Origin: Bodo saltans
Lineage: Eukaryota > Euglenozoa > Kinetoplastea > Eubodonida > Bodonidae
Assembly (NCBI GenBank): GCA_001460835.1
Contig: CYKH01001882.1
Coordinates: 5,190 to 27,128, forward strand
Direction of reading: 5' to 3'
Length of the DNA: 21,939 bases
In this document: one piece after another, positions 7,946 to 17,044 of the stretch
Position numbering within the stretch: position 1 is the first letter of the stretch
How the letters are laid out: each line of letters opens with the position of its first letter
Notes under the pieces: generated by a model
Seen by the model: the letters and a program-made list of their open reading frames with translations, nothing else
Databases searched by the model: none
Told to the model about the DNA's origin: nothing
Position numbers and translations under genes: made by a program

Positions 7946-8578
7946 ATGGCTGCCCTCGAAATCAGCGTACCTGAGCTTGTTGCAAATTACGGCGCCTCAG
8001 GCCTGTTTGAGAAGATTGCCGCTCACATTCCAGCAGAGCGCGGTTCCCGCTTCTCTGGTGACATCTACAACATCGCCTTGTACATCCAGCGAAGCAAGAA
8101 CGAGAATGTAGTGTGCTACGCTGCCGACTTCGAAGATGCCGCTGCTGGCGTGCTGAAGCCCTCTGCCCCTATCGACGCATATTGGCTTGATATCGATCCC
8201 GAGTACGTCACGGCGACTCGAGAGAAGGGTCAGCTCCACGACCGCTGCGAGCTCAATCTCATTGACCGCACAATGGCGTATGGCCACAGCGCGTCGGAAC
8301 CGAAAGATGCCTCTGGCGTGACATACTATGATGTGAAGTTTGTTGCCATTTCTAGGAAAATGCAGTACCTCGCCATCCGCGGTGGCATCAACGGGAACAC
8401 CTTTACTCCCGTATTCGTGTCTGTTATCGGTGGTCAGGCGAGTGTCGCCACGCGCATCTACGTGAAGTCCACGGAGCCAAAGCATTTCTGGAACTTGCCG
8501 AGCGTTGAGTATGTGGAACTGTTTGGCGTTAGCATTGCGACTGGTGAGGCAACTTATGAGAAGATTACGAGCGCATAA
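7946..8578 (+). CDS. DUF4833-type conserved protein
   Basis: 210 residues, complete, ending in TAA. The sequence carries the hallmarks I associate with the DUF4833 family: YIQRSKNENVVCY (residues 46-58), APIDAYWLDID (74-84) and ELNLIDRTMAYG (102-113), in that order and spacing. No signal peptide, membrane segment or known catalytic motif is seen. The C-terminal half is a beta-rich pattern of alternating hydrophobics (YYDVKFVAISRKMQYLAIRGG, FTPVFVSVIGG). Biochemical role is unknown for the family. Codon use is ordinary for the window. The start is the first ATG after a T-rich tract and AG. The family assignment is from memory of the pattern and needs a profile search. Confidence 0.65.
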   Translation: MAALEISVPELVANYGASGLFEKIAAHIPAERGSRFSGDIYNIALYIQRSKNENVVCYAADFEDAAAGVLKPSAPIDAYWLDIDPEYVTATREKGQLHDRCELNLIDRTMAYGHSASEPKDASGVTYYDVKFVAISRKMQYLAIRGGINGNTFTPVFVSVIGGQASVATRIYVKSTEPKHFWNLPSVEYVELFGVSIATGEATYEKITSA

Positions 8579-8780
8579 ACTACTACGGCTTGTGTGTGGC
8601 GGATTGAGTGGTAGTGTGTGCGCGTGTGATGTTTCGTGCGTGTGTTTTTGTGTGCTTCGTTTGCTGAACCTTCAAGATTTCACAGGTGCTCCTTTTGTTT
8701 GCGTGTTCACACACTTTTTTGTCTGCATGATTTCAATTAATGTTTTGATTGCTAAAAAGTAAGAGAAGCATAGGATAGTT
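8579..8780. other. Intergenic region with T-rich acceptor tract
   Basis: GT-rich 3' flank (8586-8665) followed by T-rich stretches up to 8751 and AG at 8758-8759 and 8762-8763, about 20 bases ahead of the ATG at 8781. No gene seen. Confidence 0.5.
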
Positions 8781-9428
8781 ATGCTTGTGCGCACGTTGCT
8801 CCGCCGCAATGCTTCTGCTGCCGGCAGTGCTGGATTCACTTCCAACGAGACATTCATGTCTAACAACGGCGCTGGCTTCGGTCTAGGCTCTGCTTCTGCT
8901 GCCTACGCCGCCGCTGTTGAAGCTGCAGAGAGAGCAAAGCTGCCAAACCGCACGACCTACGAATCCATGACCGACGCCGACTTAGAAACTCTCCTGATCA
9001 CCAAAGACCGTCAAATTAGCGAGCTCCGTCACATTTACGAAAACTTTCACTACGAAGTGGACAAGAGGTTTCGCACGATGGTCCTGGACTACCATGACAA
9101 AGCCATGCAATTGGCGAAGGTTCACGGAGACATGCAGAATAGCTCCCTTAACATTCAACGTGAGGCACTGATGCGGATGCGTCATCAGGACGAGGCGCGG
9201 AATCGGGACCGTCGACTGGTCCAGTTTCTTTGTATTGTGGCGACGTTTTTGTTCTGGTTCTGGCTTCGGAGGCATTACATCCTTGCGAAGCAGGATGTGG
9301 ACCCAACGCTTACGACCTCGGTGTCTGGTCTTCGAGCCACGTTGGAGAATTTCTTTGGATCTAGCAAGCGCAGTGCGCGTAGCTGGGATACGCCTTTTGA
9401 GAAGGAAGTGAAAGAGCGCAAAGAATGA
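8781..9428 (+). CDS. Probable mitochondrial single-pass membrane protein, function unknown
   Basis: 215 residues. The N-terminus (MLVRTLLRRNASAAGSAGF) is basic, Ser/Ala-rich and free of acidic residues, typical of a mitochondrial presequence. It is followed by an Ala-rich stretch (36-50), a charged helical segment likely to form a coiled coil (about 64-146), one transmembrane helix (about 147-163, LVQFLCIVATFLFWFWL) and a basic C-terminal tail. The layout suggests an inner-membrane protein with most of its mass on one side. I do not recognise the family. Neighbours give no pathway clue. The start is the first ATG after AG sites at 8758-8763. Confidence 0.7.
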   Translation: MLVRTLLRRNASAAGSAGFTSNETFMSNNGAGFGLGSASAAYAAAVEAAERAKLPNRTTYESMTDADLETLLITKDRQISELRHIYENFHYEVDKRFRTMVLDYHDKAMQLAKVHGDMQNSSLNIQREALMRMRHQDEARNRDRRLVQFLCIVATFLFWFWLRRHYILAKQDVDPTLTTSVSGLRATLENFFGSSKRSARSWDTPFEKEVKERKE

Positions 9429-9658
9429 ACAAGAATATAGCGTAAAGATTTTTTTTGTTTTCACATTATGACACCTCGCTCTGCTATTCTTGATGTTTGT
9501 TATTCTTACCCCTTCAATATTTGCAAGTTAAATAAAAACAGCAAAAAAGGTTACCACTCTTTTTCTAAAAAGAGAAGTAAACCTAACAATCTCAATTTCC
9601 TTTTGGCGAACGCACAATCAAAATTTTGTAGAAATCTCTCGACAAGTACCACAAAGAG
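9429..9658. other. Intergenic region with acceptor signals
   Basis: AT-rich spacer. Pyrimidine tract at 9553-9566 with AG at 9571-9572, and a nearer candidate AG at 9630-9631 or 9645-9646 after CT-rich bases, precede the ATG at 9659. No gene seen. Confidence 0.5.
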
Positions 9659-10483
9659 ATGGCAACGTCAACCAAAGATCGTCAAAAGCTTGCAACGAAC
9701 GTGAGCAGAATGATCGGAGCTTTGAAAGTCAAAGCAACCGAAGCTGGTATTAGTCCTCCGCAGCCGTCTTTGACGCTACCGAATAGGAACGCTGCACTTG
9801 CGACATCGCTTGGCGGTGGCGGTGCTGGTGGCGGTAGCAACACGTTTCGAACGCCGTCACGAGATCGTTTCTCGAGCCCTGGGTCGATGAGCAACTTTTC
9901 TTCTGACGAAGACAATCCTTTTGATGGCAAGAGCTTCAACCGAAGCCGCCGTGACTCGGGTGACCGAAATTCACAAGCGTCGCTGTTGGACCTGCAAGAC
10001 AATGCTGCAGACGTGTTCAACCAGCCTGGCTTTGGGGCGTTGTCCACTCAGAACCAGCCGAAGTCGTCCGTCCAACCGTCCACCATTGCGCGCAAACCGC
10101 AGCAATCATCATCTGCACATGAAGTCGCCAAACCAAAGCCTCAGCGGCGAGGAGATGAACCCCAACAGCGACCAGTTGCAGCACAAGCTGGAGAAGGCAA
10201 TCGCAAGACTCCTCATCGCTCGTCGAGCAGAAACGAACCCAGCAATAGTTCGAGCTCCACGAACAACCGCCAGCAGCGTCCTGTAGATGACGCCTCACGC
10301 GGGCGAAGTTCGCAACAAGACCCGAAATCGACGCCACCGATGTCTGCGAGGAGCGACACACCATTAGCTATGAAACAATCATCATCTCAACAGACGTTTC
10401 AGCAGCAGCAGCAGCAGCAGCCTCGTGGGAGAGATGAAGCACGCGGCCCCAAGCGAGAGGAGCAGTCAGCGGCGAGGAGATGA
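9659..10483 (+). CDS. N-terminal frame of the coiled-coil protein gene (274 codons)
   Basis: As the sequence stands, translation from 9659 ends at TGA 10481-10483, shortly after entering the second repeat copy. The product would be only the disordered Ser/Gln/Pro-rich leader, including a Q7 run (10400-10420). It overlaps the downstream frame by about 50-60 bases. Confidence 0.6.
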   Translation: MATSTKDRQKLATNVSRMIGALKVKATEAGISPPQPSLTLPNRNAALATSLGGGGAGGGSNTFRTPSRDRFSSPGSMSNFSSDEDNPFDGKSFNRSRRDSGDRNSQASLLDLQDNAADVFNQPGFGALSTQNQPKSSVQPSTIARKPQQSSSAHEVAKPKPQRRGDEPQQRPVAAQAGEGNRKTPHRSSSRNEPSNSSSSTNNRQQRPVDDASRGRSSQQDPKSTPPMSARSDTPLAMKQSSSQQTFQQQQQQQPRGRDEARGPKREEQSAARR

Positions 10484-10784
10484 ACCCCAACAGCGACCAG
10501 TTGCAGCACAAGCTGGAGAAGGCAATCGCAAGACTCCTCATCGCTCGTCGAGCAGAAACGAACCCAGCAATAGTTCGAGCTCCACGAACAACCGCCAGCA
10601 GCGTCCTGTAGATGACGCCTCACGCGGGCGAAGTTCACAACAAGACCCGAAATCGACGCCACCGATGTCTGCGAGGAGCGATACACCATTAGCTATGAAA
10701 CAATCATCATCTCAACAGGCGTTTCAGCAGCAGCAGCAGCCTCGTGGGAGAGATGAAGCACGCGGCCCCAAGCGAGAGGAGCAG
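10141..10784 (+). repeat. 325/319 bp tandem duplication, frame-shifting
   Basis: Copy 1 is 10141-10465, copy 2 is 10466-10784, directly abutting. They differ at three single bases that I see (gttcgcaac/gttcacaac, gcgacac/gcgatac, cagacg/caggcg) and in the CAG run (Q7 versus Q5). A 325 base offset is 1 modulo 3, hence the frame break. Confidence 0.95.
10400..10420 (+). repeat. CAG trinucleotide run (Q7; Q5 in the second copy)
   Basis: Seven CAG codons in copy 1 and five in the corresponding place near 10725 in copy 2, a length polymorphism between otherwise near-identical copies. Confidence 0.9.
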
Positions 10785-13700
10785 TACCCTGCTGCCGATC
10801 GGGAAGCGGAAAAGAGTCGCCGGCAGCAGCTGAACAATGACAACGGCGCCCCGGCAGATGTGCGTCGCTCTGCACCGCGACGCACTGAGTCACCGAGGCC
10901 TTCTGGGGGAGAGGTACGAAAGGAGGACGATGGCCAACGTAGCCGCTCCACGCAGCGGCGAATGCAAGATGCAGCTCGACGTGCCGCGGGCGGAAATTCA
11001 ACCACCACACCGCGATCCAACGCACCTATGGCTTCACAGGATCGTGCTGGAGGGACTCGCGACAGCAAACCATCATCGAGTAGCAAACCGCAACAACAAC
11101 AACAATCCAGCAGCCCCCCATCACCTAGTCAAGAAGCGTATCAACTGCCACGCTCTCTTGGCGGAGGCCCTGCTGGTCAACGCACGAGTCCCGATTCTGG
11201 TCTTGTCACCCCCGTCGCCCCATCACCTAGTCAAGAAGCGTATCAACTGCCACGCTCTCTTGGCGGAGGCCCTGCTGCTGGTCAACGCACGAGTCCCGAT
11301 TCTGGTCTTGTCACCCCCGTCGACGAAGCATCGGCAAAACAATACAACAACAACAACAGTAGCAGTGGCCCCGCTAAGCGATCCTCACCCCAAACGCAGC
11401 CTCTTTCTGTTTCCCAGCAACCTGCCGTCCCTTCGGCTGGTGCTCGCGTGAGCTCACCTGCTGTTGGAATTCGACGAAAGAACCCCAACAACACTTCCAC
11501 CACCACTGGCAACAGCTCGTCTACGAATTCGAAGAACACACAAAATCAGTCTCCTCCTGCTGGTGGACTTACTGTTACGAACAACAACCGGAATCCGTCC
11601 CCCACACCACGACCTGGTGGTGGTGGTGGTGGCATCGCCGCCCTGTCTGGTGTCACAAAAGCGATCGCAACCCTCTCTCAGAACACAACACGACACCTTC
11701 TCGGTGGTGGTGGTCGCAGCATCAGTCCGCAAGAAGTCGACAACACTCTTACCCCTCGTGCACTTGCACGCCTCGGCCAGCAATCTGCCGCAAGTCAAGC
11801 ATTCTCTCTCGCAGATTTTGTGAAGGAGACAGCGTCTCAATACGATTTCAACCGTGCACCGTCACGTATGAGCCTTGGGGGGTCACAGTATGGAGGCAGC
11901 CAAGACGGCCGCAGTGGGCAAAATACTCCTGTGCAAATGCGAGGCGCGAATCTCCTTGACAGCCTCAGCGAACAGAAGTATCCTGCTCGTGCACCTCCCA
12001 CGTCCACCGCCGGGATGATTGATAGCACTTGGCTTGACCAAGCATCGAAGCATACTACGTCGAGTGGAATTGAGAAAACAGAGAAGAGTGTTCGCCTCCG
12101 CATTCATCATGCAGCAATGTTCCGACCTCGTGTGTGGTTTCTGAACAACATCCTTCCGATGCTTCGCCAACACCAGCTCAAAGAATTCGCGCTGAGAAAG
12201 CGTAAGTTGTTTGTCGAGTGCGCCGAGCCCGTGTTCCGAGTGAGGATTCAGAAACAAGCGAGCCAGGCACTTGAATTGTTAAAGTGCGAATACGCCGAGA
12301 ACGCTGACCGATTGGATCTTGCCCGCGCGTCGATGTTATGGCGGACACAAGTGAAAGGTGCCTTTGACCGCCTCGTGCAGCAGCTTCGCGTCGAGCAAGT
12401 TCGCAAGGTGGAGGCTGTCCAGCACACTGCTGAGGTGGAAGTCGCCAAAGGCGCATTAGCTCATTTAGAAAAGACATCCTTCTCGTACCTGCACCTTCAC
12501 ACCCAGTTCGGAGAGGCTCTCCTTCGCCGCACCAAGGAACTTTACATCTACTACTTCGGCATCATGGCAAGCATGGGCGTCAAGGAGGAAAAGGAACGCG
12601 CGTCAATTGCCTCCGAACAGCGTTTCCAACGCCTTCAAATTGAGGTCGAGCGACTTCGATATTTTATCCAGCACCTCGAGATTGTAGAGTACGAAAACAT
12701 CTTGAAGTACTTTTCGGGTGAGAAACGGATTCTTGAGAGCGAACTCCGCTTCAAGCCCAAGAGCAGCAATACTGCCGGACATCTCTCTGGGAGGATGTCT
12801 CAAAACAGTGGCGCTGCTTGGAAGAGCTCTACCGCGAGCTCGACTGCCATCCAATCTGCCTCCGCAACTCCAGTGAACTTTGGCGGCAGTCAACAGCAAC
12901 AGCGCTCTACCAATGCATCGCCTTTGATGGAAGACTACAATCGTCAACAGCAGCAACACCAGCAACTTCGTGATTCTGCCATGACGCCCCACGCTTCGAA
13001 TTACAGTCGCAACAGCGACTATCCCTCTGCCTACCGCTCTGCGAATGAAACACCTATTCGTCAACCAGCGCTTTCTCAACATGAACCAACACCACAGCGC
13101 GCGCCGTTCCCATTGGATGCCCTTGAGCGCCAGCAACAGTACCGTCGCTCGCAGAACCAACAACTGGAGCATGCGGTTGCGATTGAACGTGAACTTCAAG
13201 GCACCCCTGCATTTGCTGGACGAAGCACGACAACGGCTTACGACTCCGACCCTGCCGCTCGTGCGTTCCTGCCGACGAATAATCTTGCTAGTGGTCGCTA
13301 CGACGGAACGGCAACGCCAGTCAGCAGTCGCTATCTTGCAAACCAATCCACGTCGTCGTTGTCCGTTTCTGGTGCTCCTCCCGCACAGCATCAATTCCCC
13401 TCAAGCTACCAGCAGTCCAACCCCATGCAACAACTGCAGCAGTTCAAAGATCAGCAAGTGGTGGCCGCCCAGCGCCAAACTCTTGAGAGGATGGCCCCGC
13501 CTGTCACATCGAGCGCCACTCAGCTCCCCATCACGATGCGTTCCTCCATGAACAACAATTCTTCGTCGCTCCTCGCGCGAAATAACTCCTCATCATCCAG
13601 TCGTCTTGGGAAAGAGCTTGAGCATGAAGAAGCGAACTTTGGTGGCAACAACAATTTGTTACCTCCCCTTCGAAGGTCGACTGGTGGTGGTGGCCCCACT

Positions 13701-15329
13701 GGCGTCGTCATGGGAACAGAAGATCGTCGTAAAAGTGATGAGGAGGAAGACGTGCCTCTCCCTGCCCCTATTCGAGGAGGTCATATTCTACTCCCCCGCA
13801 TTGACCCAGCTGTTCGTAAAGCACGCGAAAACTCGGAAGGTGTGGTGCAGGGGATTATGCTGGTGAACAAAGTGATGGGAGGAGGTGGTGGTGGTGCAGT
13901 TGGAGGAGGCAATAAATTCCTTCCGCCTCTCACCAACTCGGTGGCCTCCAGTGCTGCAGTCGCTGCAGATACCACGGGCGTGGTGGCGTCAGTCGGTCGT
14001 ATGCTGCTAGGCAGCGACGCGCTTCCCGCGATTTCGTCTTCATCAGGTGCAAGCTTCCGCGACGACCTTATGAGTGTCCCTGAAGCCGCTATTGATGATC
14101 GCAGAGTGCGTGGAGCGGAGCTTGACACGGCAACCGCGTTACTCCTCATGCTGCACAAATCTGGTTCCGAGCGAGTCGCGGATGACGAAAGCGGTGTGCG
14201 CAAGAGTCTTCTTTTCTACGCGCAAGAAGACAAGAAAGAAGCAGTGTCACGCGCAGCTGCAGCTCGAACGAATCGCTTCTACTCCACTAGAACTGAGAAG
14301 GTCATCGTTGAGGAGCAAGAGCTTCGCCGTGAACTCCAGCAGCAGGAAGCCTACGAATTCGCACTCCAAATCCAACGCCGCCAGTGGGTGGAGTACTTCT
14401 TCCTCTCTACCGAAGAAGCCAGTGAACGCGAGCGCATTGTTGGCATGTCTCACTTGTCTCGTGCGATTGTCGAAAAGAACACGAAACAAGAGTTCGGCAT
14501 CACATGTCTCATGCAACACCAAGTACTTGCGATGCAACACTTGCACTCGCATCAACGATGGTTTTTCACGGACGTGACGTTCCCTACAGCGGCAGGACTG
14601 TCGGTGCACCAAACAGAGCGACGAGAGCGGAATAAAATTCTGATGCAAATGGAAAAGGAGGGTAATTTGTTGACCAAAGATGCCAGGGAGCGTCGACAAC
14701 ACAAGGCACGTTACAACAGTGGCAGTGGAGTGGCAGTCAATCCTGTCGAAGTGGAAGCACTTACTTCAGTAGAGGAAGTCCACCGCCGGAACTTGGAGCG
14801 ACAATTTGCCCTCATCCGTGATAAGTTTGTGTTCGAGAACTGGGAGGAGCCCATGCAACGAGGCGTGCTGATCGTCGCGAGGGAGCGATGGTTCCGTGAC
14901 CTTGTACGACCCTCACAACACAGAATTTCCATCACCGTCTCCGACACAGCGCAACGCAATGTACTCTGGAAAGAAGAGGCGCAAGAGCGCGCAGCACTTC
15001 AAGCTGCCATCAAACGTGGGATGTACGAGGCTGGATATCAGGATATTGTGGCGTTCGAACAGCGCGAATTCCGGAAGCTGACGATGGCGTACCTTAAAGA
15101 ACGACGCCAACGAGAAACACGCGAGCGTGAGTCCCAGTCCAAGAAATTTCAACTTGAAAAGTACCTCCAGCTGCAGGCAAGTGGGAACAGTGCATCGTCA
15201 CCACCACGCAGTGGGTTAGACGGAGCCCTTGGGCGGTACATGGCAGCAACTGCAGGACCAGCGGATGGAGTTCGCAGTACGCCGCTTCCTGACTACTCTG
15301 CAATGATTGTTCGACCAAAACGAAATTAG
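10434..15329 (+). CDS. C-terminal frame of the coiled-coil protein gene
   Basis: Same gene, shifted frame. The first in-frame ATG is at 10434 but lies inside repeat copy 1 read out of frame, so it is unlikely to be a natural start, and no polypyrimidine/AG signal stands immediately upstream. It carries both charged helical blocks of the protein. Confidence 0.6.
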   Translation: MKHAAPSERSSQRRGDEPQQRPVAAQAGEGNRKTPHRSSSRNEPSNSSSSTNNRQQRPVDDASRGRSSQQDPKSTPPMSARSDTPLAMKQSSSQQAFQQQQQPRGRDEARGPKREEQYPAADREAEKSRRQQLNNDNGAPADVRRSAPRRTESPRPSGGEVRKEDDGQRSRSTQRRMQDAARRAAGGNSTTTPRSNAPMASQDRAGGTRDSKPSSSSKPQQQQQSSSPPSPSQEAYQLPRSLGGGPAGQRTSPDSGLVTPVAPSPSQEAYQLPRSLGGGPAAGQRTSPDSGLVTPVDEASAKQYNNNNSSSGPAKRSSPQTQPLSVSQQPAVPSAGARVSSPAVGIRRKNPNNTSTTTGNSSSTNSKNTQNQSPPAGGLTVTNNNRNPSPTPRPGGGGGGIAALSGVTKAIATLSQNTTRHLLGGGGRSISPQEVDNTLTPRALARLGQQSAASQAFSLADFVKETASQYDFNRAPSRMSLGGSQYGGSQDGRSGQNTPVQMRGANLLDSLSEQKYPARAPPTSTAGMIDSTWLDQASKHTTSSGIEKTEKSVRLRIHHAAMFRPRVWFLNNILPMLRQHQLKEFALRKRKLFVECAEPVFRVRIQKQASQALELLKCEYAENADRLDLARASMLWRTQVKGAFDRLVQQLRVEQVRKVEAVQHTAEVEVAKGALAHLEKTSFSYLHLHTQFGEALLRRTKELYIYYFGIMASMGVKEEKERASIASEQRFQRLQIEVERLRYFIQHLEIVEYENILKYFSGEKRILESELRFKPKSSNTAGHLSGRMSQNSGAAWKSSTASSTAIQSASATPVNFGGSQQQQRSTNASPLMEDYNRQQQQHQQLRDSAMTPHASNYSRNSDYPSAYRSANETPIRQPALSQHEPTPQRAPFPLDALERQQQYRRSQNQQLEHAVAIERELQGTPAFAGRSTTTAYDSDPAARAFLPTNNLASGRYDGTATPVSSRYLANQSTSSLSVSGAPPAQHQFPSSYQQSNPMQQLQQFKDQQVVAAQRQTLERMAPPVTSSATQLPITMRSSMNNNSSSLLARNNSSSSSRLGKELEHEEANFGGNNNLLPPLRRSTGGGGPTGVVMGTEDRRKSDEEEDVPLPAPIRGGHILLPRIDPAVRKARENSEGVVQGIMLVNKVMGGGGGGAVGGGNKFLPPLTNSVASSAAVAADTTGVVASVGRMLLGSDALPAISSSSGASFRDDLMSVPEAAIDDRRVRGAELDTATALLLMLHKSGSERVADDESGVRKSLLFYAQEDKKEAVSRAAAARTNRFYSTRTEKVIVEEQELRRELQQQEAYEFALQIQRRQWVEYFFLSTEEASERERIVGMSHLSRAIVEKNTKQEFGITCLMQHQVLAMQHLHSHQRWFFTDVTFPTAAGLSVHQTERRERNKILMQMEKEGNLLTKDARERRQHKARYNSGSGVAVNPVEVEALTSVEEVHRRNLERQFALIRDKFVFENWEEPMQRGVLIVARERWFRDLVRPSQHRISITVSDTAQRNVLWKEEAQERAALQAAIKRGMYEAGYQDIVAFEQREFRKLTMAYLKERRQRETRERESQSKKFQLEKYLQLQASGNSASSPPRSGLDGALGRYMAATAGPADGVRSTPLPDYSAMIVRPKRN
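11116..11322 (+). repeat. 102/105 bp in-frame tandem duplication
   Basis: 11116-11217 and 11218-11322 are near-identical; the second has one extra GCT codon (GPAAGQ instead of GPAGQ). The frame is kept, so a 34-residue element with SQEAYQLPRSLGGGP is present twice. Confidence 0.95.
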
Positions 15330-15901
15330 TTGAAGTGAGAGTCAAAATGCACGACGACGACGATGGATTATGTTCATGTACATTGTAAAATCTGTGCTTC
15401 TCCCTTTCCCTTTATGTGCAGTGTGTCTGTGAAAAGCCAACACGTGAGTGCGATGTTTTTATATTCCTTTGGTTCTTCCCCCAAAAAACACCACAACCCG
15501 TTCTTCCATTGGCACTGCTGTGACCTTTTTCAACAAGACGCAACAAAACAAAACGTGCCATGAATCAAACAGCACAACGAAAAAAAATGTTATTGAATTC
15601 GAACGGAGCTGTATTACCCCTTACCCATCTTACAGGAAGAGAAAAGGCAAACCAATGAAAGTGATCCTTTTTTGATTCCTTTTTTTTTTTGAGATGTTTC
15701 CACACGGTTATTGGGGTAGAGAGTCAATGATGTGTGGATTGTATTTGTACGGCAGTTTTTGTTTTGTGACTTGCCAATATGCACCACAACCCAATAAATC
15801 ATGATACCAATTCTATTTCCTTGAAGCTGAAGTGTGTTTCTTTTTTTGTCAGTAAGAATTGCTGAAGACAGAAGCGGCGCTTTATTCTGAGAGTTTAAGA
15901 A
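15330..15901. other. Intergenic region with acceptor signals
   Basis: 572 bases without a supported gene. Short frames at 15363-15563 and 15448-15675 lack any protein-like features. T- and A-rich tracts lie at 15576-15586 and 15666-15690. The last tract leads into the acceptor before the export-factor gene. Confidence 0.55.
15837..15852 (+). promoter_or_regulatory. Polypyrimidine tract and probable spliced-leader acceptor
   Basis: TTTCTTTTTTTGTC followed by AG at 15851-15852, about 50 bases before the ATG at 15902, an almost ideal trans-splice acceptor. Confidence 0.65.
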
Positions 15902-16996
15902 ATGCTTTCCAACACCGGCGGATTTCGGAGTCGCAACGTCGCAAAAACGATGGAGCGCCACCGCAGCGTGGCAACGGTTGCCACGACACTGTGCCACCAT
16001 CTTACCAAAGGCGGAAAGTGCCCACTGTACACATTCGAACAAACCCTTCGCCGTGAACTAGTCAATGCAAAGGAGAAGGAATTAAAGAAACAGGCCATTG
16101 AATTGTTGAAACTGGAGCATGAAATGGCTCAGGACGAAACTACTGCGGCGACAGTGTCACTGGTGGATTTTTCTCCATCGCAAGAGAATATTGCGAAAGT
16201 GATTGCCGCGGTCAAGCAAGAGAAGGCGTACCAAGACTGGTCACTCGACCGCGATGTTGCGAAACGTTTACTGGAACTGAAACGATACTCGTGCCCTTAC
16301 TCCCATCTGGTTCAGACGGAAGTTGCTCCTTCAACTTCCAACGCAACAACAGAGGGTCAGTCACCGATCGTCAGCATCGTAGAATGTGCAAAGGTGTTTC
16401 GTCAGTTCTCCGTCTTCCAGAAGTTGATTGCTCTCGCCATGCTTGCAGGCTCTGTTGTGGTTCCCTGCCGCCTTGTATTGGACGTGGAGGACCTGCTGCG
16501 AGGCAGGAAACGTCGTGCGTATGAAAAAGAACGTGCGGCTCAACCTAAAGCGACCGACGATGATGAGGAGGAGTCCGACGAGGAAGAAGATTTTGAACCA
16601 TCTGAAGAGGAGGTGGAGCGAGAGGGGTCACGTCTAGTGCGCGTGGCTATCGTGGACGCTGCAAAAGCATCACTGAATTTGGGATGCCTTCCCGTATTGC
16701 TGTCCCACGTCGTGCAACACTTCGACCTTTGCCTGGGTGATCACAACGATGAACCCACCAAGCACGAAGACCGTGCATCGTCGTCGTCTTCATCAGCCAA
16801 TCCGGAAGCAAGTGCGACGTTCTTGTGGTCATTAAAACGTCGGCGCAATAGCATTCAGGAACTCTTGCAAGCCACCATCGACCTAGCCACAGCTGAAAGC
16901 CACCAAGCACGAAGACCGTGCATCGTCGTCGTCTTCATCAGCCAATCCGGAAGCAAGTGCGACGTTCTTGTGGTCATTAAAACGTCGGCGCAATAG
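15902..16996 (+). CDS. N-terminal frame of the Mex67-like gene (364 codons)
   Basis: Runs from the ATG at 15902 to TAG 16994-16996; the last ~31 codons are repeat copy 2 read out of frame. It holds a basic N-terminus, a helical middle part (about 16330-16500) and an acidic Asp/Glu run at about 16556-16620. No recognisable domain by itself. Confidence 0.6.
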   Translation: MLSNTGGFRSRNVAKTMERHRSVATVATTLCHHLTKGGKCPLYTFEQTLRRELVNAKEKELKKQAIELLKLEHEMAQDETTAATVSLVDFSPSQENIAKVIAAVKQEKAYQDWSLDRDVAKRLLELKRYSCPYSHLVQTEVAPSTSNATTEGQSPIVSIVECAKVFRQFSVFQKLIALAMLAGSVVVPCRLVLDVEDLLRGRKRRAYEKERAAQPKATDDDEEESDEEEDFEPSEEEVEREGSRLVRVAIVDAAKASLNLGCLPVLLSHVVQHFDLCLGDHNDEPTKHEDRASSSSSSANPEASATFLWSLKRRRNSIQELLQATIDLATAESHQARRPCIVVVFISQSGSKCDVLVVIKTSAQ

Positions 16997-17044
16997 CATT
17001 CAGGAACTCTTGCAAGCCACCATCGACCTAGCCACAGCTGAAAG
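16755..17044 (+). repeat. Exact 145 bp tandem duplication, frame-shifting
   Basis: 16755-16899 and 16900-17044 are identical on reading, with no spacer. 145 is 1 modulo 3, so the second copy is read one frame off and runs into TAG at 16994. No microhomology is visible at the junction (the base before copy 1 is C, before copy 2 is G). Confidence 0.97.

Larger units (their letters stand above)
9659..15329 (+). pseudogene. Giant low-complexity/coiled-coil protein gene, frame broken by a 325 bp tandem duplication
   Basis: The locus reads from the ATG at 9659 to TGA at 10481-10483 (274 residues), then resumes one frame over and stays open to TAG at 15327-15329. Removing one 325 bp repeat copy (10141-10465) gives a single frame of 1782 codons including the stop, so the intact gene encodes 1781 residues. 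Layout: a short N-terminal helix-like segment; a long Ser/Gln/Pro/Asn-rich disordered region with Gln and Gly runs; a charged alpha-helical block encoded by about 12085-12770, probable coiled coil; another Gln/Ser-rich region; and a C-terminal highly charged helical block (about 14085-15180) rich in Arg, Glu and Gln. No enzyme motif or membrane segment is seen. A cytoskeletal or flagellar scaffold role is a guess from composition only. I do not recognise a family. The last codon is followed 9 bases later by an in-frame TGA. Confidence 0.75.

Noticed and set aside
12603-13394. 263-codon minus-strand open frame
   Set aside because: It lies opposite the coiled-coil gene, is Arg/Leu-rich as antisense of Gln/Ser-rich codons, and all supported genes are on the + strand.
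15614-16042. 142-codon minus-strand frame
   Set aside because: Overlaps the intergenic splice tract and the Mex67-like start; no protein-like pattern.
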